Assembly: GCA_008931825.1 (NCBI GenBank)
Contig: QXVZ01009846.1
Span: forward strand, 4,062-24,194
Source: Phallusia fumigata
Taxonomy: Eukaryota > Chordata > Ascidiacea > Phlebobranchia > Ascidiidae
DNA: 20,133 nucleotides
Direction of reading: 5' to 3'
Under the pieces are notes generated by a model, which was not told the DNA's origin, did no database searches, and saw only the letters and a list, made by a program, of their open reading frames with translations. The translations under genes were made by a program, and so were the position numbers. Below are positions 1 through 10,873 of this stretch, piece by piece. The stretch's first letter is position 1, and every line of letters begins with the position of its first letter.

Positions 1-2091
1 TAACTTACAAAACCTGTAAAAGGTGTTTTGTGATTTAAAAAAAACCTTCGGATAAAAATGATTAAAAAAAATACTTTCAAGAGCAACATTTTTATTGTTT
101 TTTTTTCTTATTTGCCTTTTTCGCTTTTTGTCTACACGACAAATACTTCTATCACAAAAAAATGAGGATAACTTCGAAGGAAATGTATATATTGACTGTG
201 CTTCTTGAATTTAGGGACGATCACATTAAATTTAGAACATTTTCTTGTTTTTTCAAATCCTATTATCCACATTGTTGTATCAAATCTTCCATATTGTTTC
301 GTTTTGAATATTTTTATGACAACAATAAATACTTAACTGTGGTTATGCGCTTACAATCGCAGAGCCTGTTTTTACTCCTTGACATAAAACTTCACAAACT
401 ACCAAGTAAAAACCACACAAGCAGTTTATTTTTTTATTACAAGACTTGTAATGGACGTTTTCTGACTTTGTGACAGAATAAGTCAGTGTTTATCCACGTT
501 GTCAGTCCTGCCGATGATTTCAGAGGTAAAGGTCGTTGTGGTGTCATTTTGCATCGATTAACACGAAGTGCACTATAGACGCGTTTTGCCTCGAGGCCTT
601 GTCAGCAGGTCACACGGTGGTGCGTCAGCCCTGTAACGGGAGCATAAAATCCTTGCGATTTTGCGGTTTAAAGACGGTATTTCGCAAATCCCGGTTTATG
701 TTGTCTTTAATATTGGGGTGTTAAGTGTATTTTTGTTGAAAGAATCAGTTTGACTAGCAAGTTTGACAAAGGTCTGGTGGGTGTATAAATTCGGGAAAAA
801 CGATGATTATGTGACAAAAACTAATTAAGACGACTGAATAAGGTAAGCTTTTTGTCAATGAAAGTCAATTTACCACTGCAGGCGTAGCATTAACAACAAA
901 CATGGCAAAAGTCATAAAAATTGGAAGCAATAGAACCATGTAAGGTGTGTATTATAATATAGCGCAAATAATAACCAAATCGCATAAACAAAAATACTAA
1001 TATTTAAATCTTTTGTTTTGTTGTGTAGTTAGGAAAACAAATTGCACTTTATATCCTTGTGTAACGAGCGCTTATCGCCTTAAATTAGCGCCCAGGACTT
1101 GCGCACGCACTAAGAGGTCATACCTATTTTCGCGTTTAAAGACTCTTGAACACGCGCCCCGGGCGAACACGTCAGAGATCATAAAAGGACGTCGAATTTT
1201 TATGGACCTTTCTACGTCGGTTCTCACATGATGACGCACAAGATAAGCAATGCAAGCTATAAACTTAAAATTTTTGGATGTTTTTCAATTTGGCTAAAAC
1301 ACGAAAACCCAACACATGCGCCCTTTTTCAGTTTATTTAATCAATTAGCTGGCTGAGTTGAGTTTGGGGGACGTGTTGCTCATGCTACATTTTTATGTCA
1401 AATTAAGGACAACTGAGGCTTTAAACCTGTTGTCACATACACCGTTTTACGGACAAAGCTTTACTGATATCTTTACTGACTTCACTGATACCGTTTTACT
1501 GATATCTTAGTGTCTTATCGGTAACTTGTGTTATAAAGTCCAGTGTTTTGATTCCCTATGTACGTCGCTTTCGTCGTGGTAACAAATAACTTAAATAGGG
1601 CCAGGAAAAAAAGAAAAAAATTACTCTCAAAACGTTATCACTGTGTGGTGCGGCGAATAACATGATTTAAAATCAATGCCTTAAGGAGGTTCTGCAACAC
1701 TTTGAATCAGGGGTTCATTGATTTTTTGTGCGGCTTGTGGTTATTGAAGATAATTTTACAACAATTCACCTAAATGTGCAACAAACATTAAAGTCGTGTT
1801 TTGTACCGCAGCACATTTTTCACCGCGCAAGCGCTCTCATAAGGACGATTATTCGACATTCAGTCTTTAGCTTTTGTGTCACAGTGCTAATGAAGAACGT
1901 AGGAAATGAATTGTATCTTCTACCGTTGGAACATTGTGCTAGTGGAAGAGAGGTTTACCGCAACTGCAATCTTCAGATAAAAGTCGGTCAAATAATCACT
2001 CAAGACCGTAAACGAAAGCGTGTAATGTACTCGCACACGGAATTATTGAACATAACAAACAAGAAATAAAGTAAATTCAAAGTAACAGCTG
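1..2091. other. Left flank, no gene supported
   Basis: This AT-rich stretch is past the end of copy A. Open frames at 162-473 and 1728-2069 on the plus strand have no recognisable domain, low-complexity AT-driven composition and no convincing splice context, so I do not call them. Part of it should be the 3' untranslated region of copy A, but I found no clear poly(A) signal close to the stop at 2092. A GC-richer patch lies around 1060-1200. Confidence 0.6.
1441..1508. repeat. Short degenerate tandem repeat of a TTTACTGA-type motif
   Basis: The motif TTTACTGATATCTT occurs at 1460-1473 and again at 1495-1508, with shorter variants (TTTACTGAC, TTCACTGATA) between them. It looks like a small slippage-type repeat. 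No function is suggested. Confidence 0.55.
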
Positions 2092-5000
2092 TCAGCACGG
2101 TGTTTCTTCCTGGACCACGTCGTGGTTTGGATGCTCCACCATTGTATTGCCTCGCTTGCGCCACCTAACGGTTTGGTACAAGCACGTATGCCAGGTGAAT
2201 TCGACAGCGGCGGCAATCAAACCCAACCCAGCTCCGATGTAGTAAACCATAGACAGATTGTCGGTTTTATCGATCAGCATTCCTAAATCAGAATTAAAGA
2301 AGAAGTGTTTTGTGGCGCATGTTACAAGCACTAGCGCTAGTGTAGTGCTAGTGCTTGTATTAGTAATGACGTATTGCTGCTCGTAGTCGACAAATATCAG
2401 CGATTATCAGAAATTCCTCGGCGAATACTAATTAGCCTTACCATTCATTCTGAATCGCTCTGTTTGTTTACTGTTTTTTTTTAATTTCGTTGCTAATTTC
2501 TGTTATTGGTACGCTTGCGTTGTTGTGTATAGTTAAATGACAATGCAACCCAACACATACCTAAACCTAAACCGGGTAAAACTTTTGGATGCACTTTCGT
2601 AAACATAATATCTCCATTGAGCGATTGGCAGTTATCCGAAGGTGGGTAAAACTAATATGTGTTATTAGTTACCGTACGTTGTTGTGTACAGATAAATGGT
2701 AATGTAACACAGTGCACAACGAAACCCAAACCATTTAACCTCCATAGATCTTTGTTCCAAGGTGACTGAAACTATTATGTCTTGTCAATTTAGTACTTGA
2801 AAATAATCTTACCAGATGGGATAATACCGTGGTCCTGCATAAAGTTGGCAAGAAAACATGCTTTGAACGATCAAGTCGCATTTGGAAATGACCCTAATAC
2901 TCACAAGGTCTACTTACCAATAAGATATTGTGTGGAGCCGGAAACACCAAATACCAAGGCAGTACAGTAACCGAAAACCGAGGGAAACAATTCAGATGCA
3001 AACTCGTTGTTGGCAATCGTAGTTCGAAGTCCTGGTAAACCGCCAGCAAAAAGCCCTGTTGCCATGCAAGCTACCATTGCTGCTACGTATGTTCTTGTAA
3101 GGGACAAGAAAAGTACTGAAAGCGATGTAAGAACCATCAGAAGCGACTGAAACGCAAAAGTTGGTCATGTTGTAGTTAGGCTTGAAACGATCCCGTTTGT
3201 GTTTTCCAAATAATTTGAACCATTTTATTGATATTTAAGTCAAACGCAACCAGAATCTTTCAATACAGATGTATAAAATATTCGCGAACAGGCGCTACCC
3301 AATTTAATTCTTTGTACAGAAATCGTGGGTAACCATGACGATTGTCGGAGTTTGAGATATTGCCAACTTAGAGTGTTGTTGAAAGATTGGGCATGACCAA
3401 TATAAATTTAAATATCTTACCGTAAACAGGATTAGTTTTTCATTCCGTATCCGACCAGACAGAAAAGATAAACTGACTTTGGCTACGCCGTCTCCGACAG
3501 AGAGCGCTGACACAAGGGTCGTAGCGACAAAAACATCTAGCTCTAGCACTGGAAAAAAATCTGGATGTTCATAAATTAAGCTTTTAAGCTACATAACTGG
3601 AGGTATTTGCTAAAAAATCTCTTAAGTTTTAAAACTTTAAAATTCTTTAAAGCTATTTTGGTGCTTGATGCAATTTTACACTGTTCAAACTCCACGCGCG
3701 CAGGTACAACTGTATACCTTTTGTTCCGAACAGTGGTATATAGGACAGACCAGAGAAAAATACACTTCCGTATGCAGATCCTGAGATTATGTAAGCGTAG
3801 AAAGATGGATTTGTGAGGAGTTTCATGTCAAACAACTGATGTATACGCGACAAAGCGTGTTGAAGTAATCCACGTTCTCTACAAAAGTCGGTTACGTGGT
3901 TAGCGAAAACTATATTTCTCTGGCAGTTATGTTTTTCAATTAAACTCCTTCCATTTTTTAAAATCACCAGCTTTAAAGAGAAATAAAAATCGCCATTTCG
4001 TTTGAAGAATCGCAGCGGAACAGTCTTCTAAGTATTCATTCAGCCTCTCTGATGTGTACGGAATGAAAACAAAGCTCGCTTAAAATACACACCCGCGCTG
4101 GTGGTGTTGAATAGCAGAAGGTTTTTTGACAGCCGGTTTAAACCTCCGCAGTGCAGCACCACATGCCGCAATGTTGAGAAACAAACCAGCAATTATCTAA
4201 AACACATGGAATGACATGTTTCCCACTTCAGAACCAAAAAGTTTTGTGGTTAAGACTACAAAAGTGGCTGCAAATCTCCTTCTGTGAGTGGAAAACCGCA
4301 TTTATAATGTAGCACAATGGTTCCCAACTCAACTTTCTACTTTTCACCAAATGTTTTCTATTAGGTCCATTTTATTTGTTTTGCTAGTTTCGCCATGCTC
4401 AAAATGTTTTTTGTAACTAACAGGTTGAGCTAATTACTCACCTGTGGCGCTGTTTTTACTCGCATGTGGGTAGCTACCCATAGGTTAAAAACCACTAAAG
4501 CTGCAAAAAAATGAAGCAGCACAAGATTTTATTACCTGTAACGCTCCACGCCATCCGTATGTCTCGATGAAGAACTGGAAACAGGGACAAAGTATAAACG
4601 GGCCTACGCTTGTTCCGAGGAAGAATATTTGCGTAAAAAAGTTGGCAAGCTTTTTCTCAAACGTGTTTGCAACTGTTATGGTGCAGACCTGCAGCAGAGC
4701 CAAAGTGAAACCTGTCAAAAAGAAAAGTTGGGCGGTAAAACAGTTAAAGTTCTCCACAAAAACCCTTTCAGTTATTTTGCCCCGCGCAAAAAGTGCTGCT
4801 GTTAATTGTGACTCTGTTGTTAATTGTGTTTTTCCTGCGGCAAACTACAGAAACGCGTTTAGATTCCACTCGTGGAACAGTCAAGTTACCGGCTTGACTA
4901 TTTGCTTGGCAGCAACTGTTGGTTTGTATACTGTTTAGAATTCACTATTAAGACTTCACAAGGCACTTTTTATACCGGTAAGCTATTCTTCAAATTTGTT

Positions 5001-6394
5001 TTGTTTATGTTATTGTAAGTTTTTGTATTAAAAGAATAATTTCAATACTTATTAAGTCGCTGTAAGCCCTGTTTAATTGTCTTTTACTGCATTGGGAAAA
5101 TACAAGTATTTGTAGTTCATTAACTTTGTTAAACGAACAGTCCTGATGTTTAAATATTTTGTAAGGTGATGTCGAATGGAATATTTTATACAGGTATGCC
5201 AACAGAAACTTATCTGTAGCGAAAATGTTGATAGGGGAATCGCCAAAGGTTAACAGCAAAATGTTTTTTAACAATCCAGTTTTACTGAAAGGTCAAATAC
5301 GAATTTGTTTCACAATTATAGCTTTGGACACTTTATAGCGCACAACTTTTTTTACGTGTACATATATAGGCACTTGATGTAGTTAGCATAGTTTTTGAGT
5401 TTAAGTAATTGTGCATAAAAGCAACTGGCGTTTGAAAACAAGGATTTTAGTTGGAACTGCCATGTCGTAACTATTCATAGCCACAATCTACTAAATCTTT
5501 TGTCAAATGCTGAAGGTGTATATACTAAAAAGCATACTCATGCACACTTTTACCTGGTATCAGGCCAACACACACTGAAATCAGTACAACACTGGACGAA
5601 AATGAAGCAGCCAGTGTGGTGACGCAGGAAATGATGCCGCACACCATCACAGAGTTGCTATATCCAAACAATTTGAACGTCGAACAGCTAAGAGCACCTT
5701 TATTGCAATGGTAAGTGATAAAACTTAGTCTACGTTGCGTCAAATGTCGCTGGCATCCTTAAGGCTGATTCACACCAGATGCGTCTATCGGTTGCGATAC
5801 GGTTTTTTGATCTCGCGACAAGCATCAAAGTTTATCTATCAGACACGGCCAAAGTGGGGGGGGTTTGATAGATAGACTTTGGTCCCGGCTGGTGTAAGTG
5901 CCCCGCTGCTTGCCGGGAGATATCATGCTGTAGTGTAGACTGTGCTTACAGGATGTGAAATTTTCTAAAATGTGCCGACAACAGAATATTACAGTTTATC
6001 AGTTACGCTAAATAGCACGTCAATTAAGGCAGTTTATTATGTCCGGAAAGCGTTTTTGTTTGGTGTTTATGTTAAAAAAATCACCACAAAATTTGCTGCC
6101 GTTTTTTTTTTGCCCGGCGTTTTTCCGCCCTTCCATTTGAATTGATGAAAAATAAGGTTTGTGCCGACCTTCGTTACAACACAATAATACTGGATACGCT
6201 AACTCACTTCCAATTGCGATGCCCACAAAACCTAGACTGTTTATCATCGATGCGGCTGCATAATTTACTCCAAACTCTTCCACTATTGAGTCGTAAAACA
6301 GCGAATAACACCGAAAGGTGGTTCCCCACAGAAACGAGCCGTAGACGCCACATAGTAGAAGAATCGTTGACGAAGCATCCAGGTTACAAATCAT
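2092..6394 (-). CDS. SLC16/monocarboxylate-transporter-like MFS carrier, tandem copy A (8 exons)
   Basis: Likely a plasma-membrane MFS solute carrier of the MCT type; the substrate cannot be read from sequence. Coding exons (minus strand): 6394-6208, 5697-5554, 4711-4536, 4196-4093, 3878-3718, 3548-3421, 3146-2918, 2282-2092. They join in frame to 439 aa with stop TGA, and all introns are GT-AG. MCT-like marks are a GLIPGF-type TM4 segment, YGWRGALQ before TM6 (about residue 162), and VGDGVAK in TM8 (about 275-281). The short TM6/7 loop is mostly exons 4 and 5. The start ATG at 6394 aligns with the starts of copies B and C (MxCxxD); in-frame ATGs upstream, at 6430 and 6472, would add up to 26 residues with no counterpart. 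The tail is basic (WRKRG) and ends ETPC. Compared with C it has one extra codon in exon 4. Introns 1, 3 and 7 carry inserted or repeated DNA. Seen: exon structure. Inferred: transport role. The SLC16 assignment is from remembered family patterns. Confidence 0.9.
2323..2359. repeat. Perfect 13-base inverted repeat in intron 7 of copy A
   Basis: TACAAGCACTAGC at 2323-2335 is the exact reverse complement of GCTAGTGCTTGTA at 2347-2359, separated by 11 bases. The left arm also overlaps a 14-base palindrome (CACTAGCGCTAGTG, 2329-2342). In the pre-mRNA this would fold into a hairpin about 40 bases upstream of the exon 8 acceptor. Confidence 0.75.
2502..2795. repeat. Diverged tandem duplication, about 160-base unit, in intron 7 of copy A
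   Basis: TTATTGGTACGCTTGCGTTG from 2502 resembles TTATTAGTTACCGTACGTTG from 2662. Similarity continues through the GTTGTGTA(T/C)A blocks and the AATG(C/T)AAC blocks. A second pair aligns further on: GGTGGGTAAAACTAATATG at 2641 with GGTGACTGAAACTATTATG near 2761. The divergence suggests an old duplication. Confidence 0.6.
4315..4497. mobile_element. Short non-autonomous hAT-like MITE in intron 3 of copy A
   Basis: The left end is CAATGGTTCCCAACTC at 4315. The right end, read on the minus strand from 4497, is TAGTGGTTTTTAACCTATGG and continues to GGGTAGCTACCC. Both match the well-known hAT terminal pattern CAGTGGTT(C/T)..AACC, and the right end also the inner GGGT..ACCC palindrome. The element is about 183 bases long, far too short to encode a transposase. 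Flanking 8-mers (ATGTAGCA, AAGCTGCA) match at 5 of 8 positions and may be a decayed target duplication. Confidence 0.6.
4796..4829. repeat. Two-copy 18-base repeat in intron 2 of copy A
   Basis: CTGCTGTTAATTGTGA at 4796-4811 is followed by CTGTTGTTAATTGTGT at 4814-4829. It resembles the CTGTTGATTGT motif of the minisatellite in the same intron of copy B, so it may derive from a repeat present before the genes duplicated. Confidence 0.45.
5761..5905. mobile_element. Foldback MITE-like element in intron 1 of copy A
   Basis: The outer ends are GGCTGATTCACACCAG at 5762-5777 and CTGGTGTAAGTGCCCC at 5889-5904. The terminal CACACCAG/CTGGTGT core is complementary and the rest has decayed. Inside it, CAAAGTTTATCTATCA (5826-5841) pairs with TGATAGATAGACTTTG (5866-5881) at 15 of 16 positions across a 24-base loop. 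The GGCTGATTCACACC end type is common in animal MITEs. No coding capacity. Confidence 0.55.
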
Positions 6395-7414
6395 CCTTCG
6401 CCCGAAATGTGGCTTTGTTTTACATTGCATTTGTCTAATGAAAAGAAATAGTGCTGGACCCCCTAAACACATTGTTTAATCAGTTTAAAGGTTATTTACT
6501 TGTACGAAATAGTACGTGTTGCATCGACGTTTCACTCTGCCTGACGTGATTCTTCATCCCAGTGTTTGTAAAACTTTTTTTCATACCGTTCATCCCCTAA
6601 CAGCTTACTGATTGGCGAACATGCGAGCAGAAGCGATAAAAAGTGAACAGAAAACAAAAACGACTAATCTAGTAGTACAATGAGCAAAATGTCAAACTAT
6701 CTGTCCTATTTGTCCTCGTAGCCCCATGTCGCACATTTTTTCTGCTAGCAACCCATCCGCAGTCACCATCACCCATTAGGGGGGCCATCCAACCTACGCG
6801 CCTTTCTTCTAACGGGCGTCAAACCTCACAACTCGCCTTTCTGCTTAAAAAGTTCTTTGGTTTTGTGGTGCAAACTTTCTGCTTGGGAAATGTTTTGGTT
6901 TTGTAAGAGATGTTTGTTTTACACAACATGTAAAGTTACCTGTTAGTGTCACTTCTAAAACGTTAGAGAAGCACTCCTTCTCCTATACTTTCTATTGAAA
7001 CAACAGCAACGCCTGAATATCAACAAGTTATTGTGGTAGAAAGTAAAATATTTTCCAAAACAAAATGTACACCTAATATCTGTTTTAAAAACAAACTTCT
7101 CCCTGGCAGCTGCATAAGTATAAAGTTTTACGAAAGTTTACTGGTTGAAAAAACTCACGTTCTGTTACTGCGGACTCCGCATTCGTGATTAACCTGATAT
7201 GTTTGTGTGTGAAGCGATTGTGCGCTGCGCTTTAAGACGATGCATGACGATCGGAAACTGTGATATAACGCTCGCTTTCGATGACGTAAAAACGAACATG
7301 CTCCCAACACAAAATATCCGGTTGACCACGATAAACAATGATCACATTTGTTTTTGTTTTTAATTGTCTTTGTCATGTAAAGCAGCAAAATTGAGTACGT
7401 TTTGTTTATGGTTT

Positions 7415-7856
7415 TTCAATGCTGTAAAAGTCATCCAAACTGCGTGTTGTTAATGCTTAACAGTGCACGGGAGTGGCGACGACTGACGTAAACACAAAAT
7501 TGTGAAGTAAAACTAAACCATGTGGGCTATAGCTTTGTACATAATACATTGATTAGCCGTCTTGCCAATAAATATTATAGTTCAATGTTGTAAAAGTTAT
7601 GCAAACTGCATGTCGTTGTNACCATGTGGGCTATAGCTTTGTACATAATACATTGATTAGCCGTCTTGCCAATAAATATTATAGTTCAATGTTGTAAAAG
7701 TTATGCAAACTGCATGTCGTTGTTGCTGAATAGTGCATTCAAACTTGTTTGGTAAACAGTTGCGGCCAATGACATTCAAACTTATAAATGTAAAACTCGA
7801 CTTTTATAGCTTCGCACATAATACATTGGCCAGCTGTATTGCCATCATATCTCAGT
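7415..7856. repeat. Diverged tandem repeat with 166-base unit, downstream of copy B
   Basis: The block TTCAATG(C/T)TGTAAAAG begins at 7415 and again at 7581, and exactly repeated at 7685. The second half of the unit (CTATAGCTTTGTACATAATACATTG, 7526 on) is matched by a diverged copy at about 7804 (TTATAGCTTCGCACATAATACATTG). After removing the exact duplication next to the N, two units of about 166 bases remain, clearly diverged, so this repeat is genuine and old. Confidence 0.65.
7517..7723. repeat. Exact 103-base direct duplication flanking an N
   Basis: Bases 7517-7619 and 7621-7723 are identical over all 103 positions and are separated by the single N at 7620. Perfect identity at a gap symbol is the usual signature of overlapping contig ends that were not merged. 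See findings. Confidence 0.85.
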
Positions 7857-7877
7857 AACCGGCCAATCACAATCGCC

Positions 7878-10748
7878 TCACGTAGCGATTTTTACATTGT
7901 CATTATCATATGTACTGCAGAGTTCAAGTTGATGATTTTTCGTGTTCCTCTTGCGACATCTAGACGTTTGGTAAAAATACAGATGCCAGAAAAATTCGAC
8001 TGTTGCGGCGCACAGCCCAAGTCCAAATCCAACATAGTAAACCATAGACAGATTGTCTGTGCGACTGATTAGCATACCTGCGTTGATTAACGTTGATGAT
8101 TAGAGCTTTTTATTACTTTTGAATGGTTTTCAAATTGTTAGCAATGGAAACTATTTTATGGATTTTGTTCGGCAGAAGCCAACCAACGGCAAAACTCACA
8201 TATGACCTTTGTAACATCAGTTTACAGACTTTAGAGATACACAACCGCCGCAAATTTAGTGGCAGTTTCTTTAGCTCATGGTCGACTGTGTAGAAAGTGT
8301 CAATTGTGGCCAAAAAGCACTAAAACTATTGTTGTGTTGGCAAGAAAACGTCAGAAATACTTACCAAACAAGTATTGTGCGGCACTGGATGCACCGAACG
8401 CCATGGCGTTGCAGTAACCGATGACAGACGCATACGATTGTGGACTAAAAACGTCATGCGGAATAACACACCGAAATCCAGGGATACCGCCTCCGAATAT
8501 TCCCACTGCTGTGCAAGCAACCATTGCTAAGACGTAACTTCGAGAAAAGGAGAGAAGCAGGACTGTAGTAGAGGTCAAAACCATCAGAGACGTCTGTTAA
8601 TTAAGGATTCTAGATTTTTGTCATTAGTAAAAGTTGTTTCTTAAAGAGAAAACTCCCATATAGTTAATGTCGGGTAGTGGAACAGCAAAATGACGTTGTT
8701 TAGTTTTTTTTGGAGAATGATTTCTAGTAGTTGATCAAAGTTATGGAAGGCGCATTAGATGTACGGGAAAGTACTGAAATGTGCAAGATCTTTACTACAA
8801 TTAGCACGTTACCGTAAAAATCATCCGTTTTTCGATGGGAATGCGACCAGACAGAAAAGAAAAAATAACTTTGGAAATCCCATCTCCCACAGAAAGGGCT
8901 GACACAAGTGTGGTCGCAACAAACGTCTCGAGGTCCAGCACTAAAATACAGAAATATACAAGTTGTGTGCACAACCTATATGGCACCATTGAATTTGCAT
9001 AGACTGTTTTGTACCTTTCGTTCCGTACAGAGGAACGTAGGACATGGCGGAGAAAAAAACACTGCAAAATGCTGCACTGGCTAAGAGATAGGCATATAAA
9101 GAAGGATCGACAAAAAGTTTAACGTCCAGAAGATTCTGCACACGGGAGAGAAAGCGTCTCAACATCCCTTTCTCCCTGCAACTAGCAACAATAAACAAAG
9201 CTGCCTCTTCACGCCAAATTTTACCTCTCAAATTACTCAACGGTTAGTCTTACCACTGTTTGCAGGGCATTTCCTATGCACATAGTGCAAGAAATAAGGT
9301 GGCCTGGGTCGGGATGAAGATGGCATCAGCGAATTTATGGCAAAATAGGCTACATCTGTAGTTACCAAGTCCTACCTGCGATCCAACTGCTTCGTCTCTA
9401 CCTCGTTGCTCGTTGGAGCTTGAAACCTTCTAAAGGCGACTCCACAAACCGTAATGTTGAGGAACATACCAGCAATTATCTGTAATAAAAACAGAAATTT
9501 GATAAAGCTAAGTGTGTGCGGTCCAATACTTTTAGCAGCATCTAAAGCAAAAAAAATGCGAATTGAACAACTGTAACTATTTTTTGTTCTATGGAAACTA
9601 GGTATGAAACGGCTGCGGCATTTTGTCAACCTATTACGTACAGTCTACCTGTAATGCACCGCGGTATCCAAAACTTTCGATAAGGTACTGAAAACATGGA
9701 CAGAGCAGAAAAGGTCCCACACTGACACCGAGATAAAACATCTGCACGAAAAACGTGGCGAGATTCTTGTGCAATGTGGTTACGATTGCTATGCAGGAAA
9801 TCTGCAACGGGGCTAATGCAAAGCCTGTAAGGAAACATAACAGGTCTGTTGTTTGCTTTGACTATTGCTGTTAGAGGATCAATGCTGTTGCTTGCACTAA
9901 AATTGCGACCAATGCTCTTGATTGTGATACAAAGAAGGACCAATGCTGTTGATTGTACCGCATTCTGCTAATTGTAAAATGTTAGTGAATGGTTGAACTG
10001 GGGAACTGAGGAAAAGTGCTTACCGGGTATCAGGCCGACGCCCACAGCAGTTAGCACAACGTTTGACGAGAAAGATGAGGAAAGGATGGAGACACACGAA
10101 ATAACGCCCAACACAGTAATCGTTTTGCTGTATCCAAACAGTTTAAACATAGAACCGCTGAGGCCACCTGCAGCATTAATATTTGTTGGCATAAGATAAT
10201 TTCGTTTGTTTCGTTCGCAAAACGAAATCGTGGTAACACAAAAGCAAGGAGAAAAAAGTAAAAACATTTGAGGAGAACAGGAATCGTATTGTTCCAACAA
10301 ATAAAATTGTTTCACAAAATCTATATTACACAATGTAGAGCTGTTTTGTTCTTTAGTAGTCGCATCGCTCTATGTGTATGTAACAATACAATTGACCAAT
10401 TGTGCAACTAAATCGGCTTTCACGATTTTTTGTAAAGACAACCAGCACAGGTTGCGTTGGATCGTTTCATAAATAAAGTTTCAATGCTTTGCCACGCCTA
10501 AAACACTAAAAAATGGTCAATCAAACGAACCCTGTTTTTTAACAAGCAAATGAATACTTACTTCCGATGGCAAAACCCACATATACAAGACTGCTGACCA
10601 AGGAAGCAGCCGCATAGTCCACTCCCAAATCCTCGATAAGGTAGTCGTAAAACAGTGTATAGCACCGTACGCTGCTGCCCCAGAGACAGGAGCCGTAGAC
10701 GCCACATATCAAAACGATGACAGTAGAACTATCTGGAATACATCCCAT
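7878..10748 (-). CDS. SLC16/monocarboxylate-transporter-like MFS carrier, tandem copy B (8 exons)
   Basis: Second member of the array and the most compact, with introns of 74 to 394 bases. Coding exons (minus strand): 10748-10562, 10167-10024, 9824-9649, 9479-9376, 9175-9015, 8940-8813, 8593-8365, 8077-7878. They join in frame to 442 aa ending in TGA, with the same phases as copies A and C. TM1 has LICGVYGSCLWG followed by Arg28. Exon 3 begins with the GFALAPLQIS segment of TM4. The usual YGWRG before TM6 is changed to FGYRG, the only copy lacking that Trp. TM8 has VGDGISK. The last exon is three codons longer than in A and C, with a basic patch (CRKRN) and a polar, acidic tail. In exon 1 about 70% of residues match copy C by eye. 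The gene lies about 1.5 kb upstream of A and 1.65 kb downstream of C. No frameshift or internal stop was seen. Function is inferred as membrane transport; the substrate is unknown. Confidence 0.9.
9877..9967. repeat. Three-copy minisatellite, 30-31 base unit, in intron 2 of copy B
   Basis: The unit core (GA[T/C]CAATGCT[G/C]TTG[A/C]TTG) recurs with CAATGCT at 9880, 9910 and 9941. The array starts about 50 bases upstream of the exon 3 acceptor. Confidence 0.75.
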
Positions 10749-10852
10749 CTTTTCGTTTGCCTGTTTTGCTCTGTGTAGTTTACCTTATCGCGCATAGGCA
10801 TCAGTGACCGCAATATAACAACGCGGCCTAACTGCTTTTGCCAGTACTGTTC

Positions 10853-10873
10853 TTGTTGTTGTTGTTGTTGTTG
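10853..10873. repeat. (TTG)7 microsatellite upstream of copy B
   Basis: Seven uninterrupted TTG triplets lie about 105 bases upstream of the copy B start codon, possibly in its promoter or leader (read as CAA on the transcribed strand). Confidence 0.9.

Larger units (their letters stand above)
6395..7877. other. Spacer between copies A and B
   Basis: This spacer should contain the promoter and 5' leader of copy A (right of 6394) and the 3' untranslated region of copy B (left of 7878). I see no gene in it. It holds the repeats at 7415-7856 and the N at 7620. No TATA box or other core promoter element could be assigned with confidence. Confidence 0.6.

Noticed and set aside
162..473. 103-codon plus-strand open frame near the left edge
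   Set aside because: The composition is Phe/Tyr/Lys-rich as expected from AT-rich DNA, with no domain and no splice or leader context.
1728..2069. 113-codon plus-strand open frame just past copy A
   Set aside because: It lies where the 3' untranslated region of copy A is expected, antisense to it, with no recognisable domain. A real antisense gene is not excluded.
4567..4938. 123-codon plus-strand open frame
   Set aside because: It is the reverse complement of copy A exon 3 plus adjoining intron.
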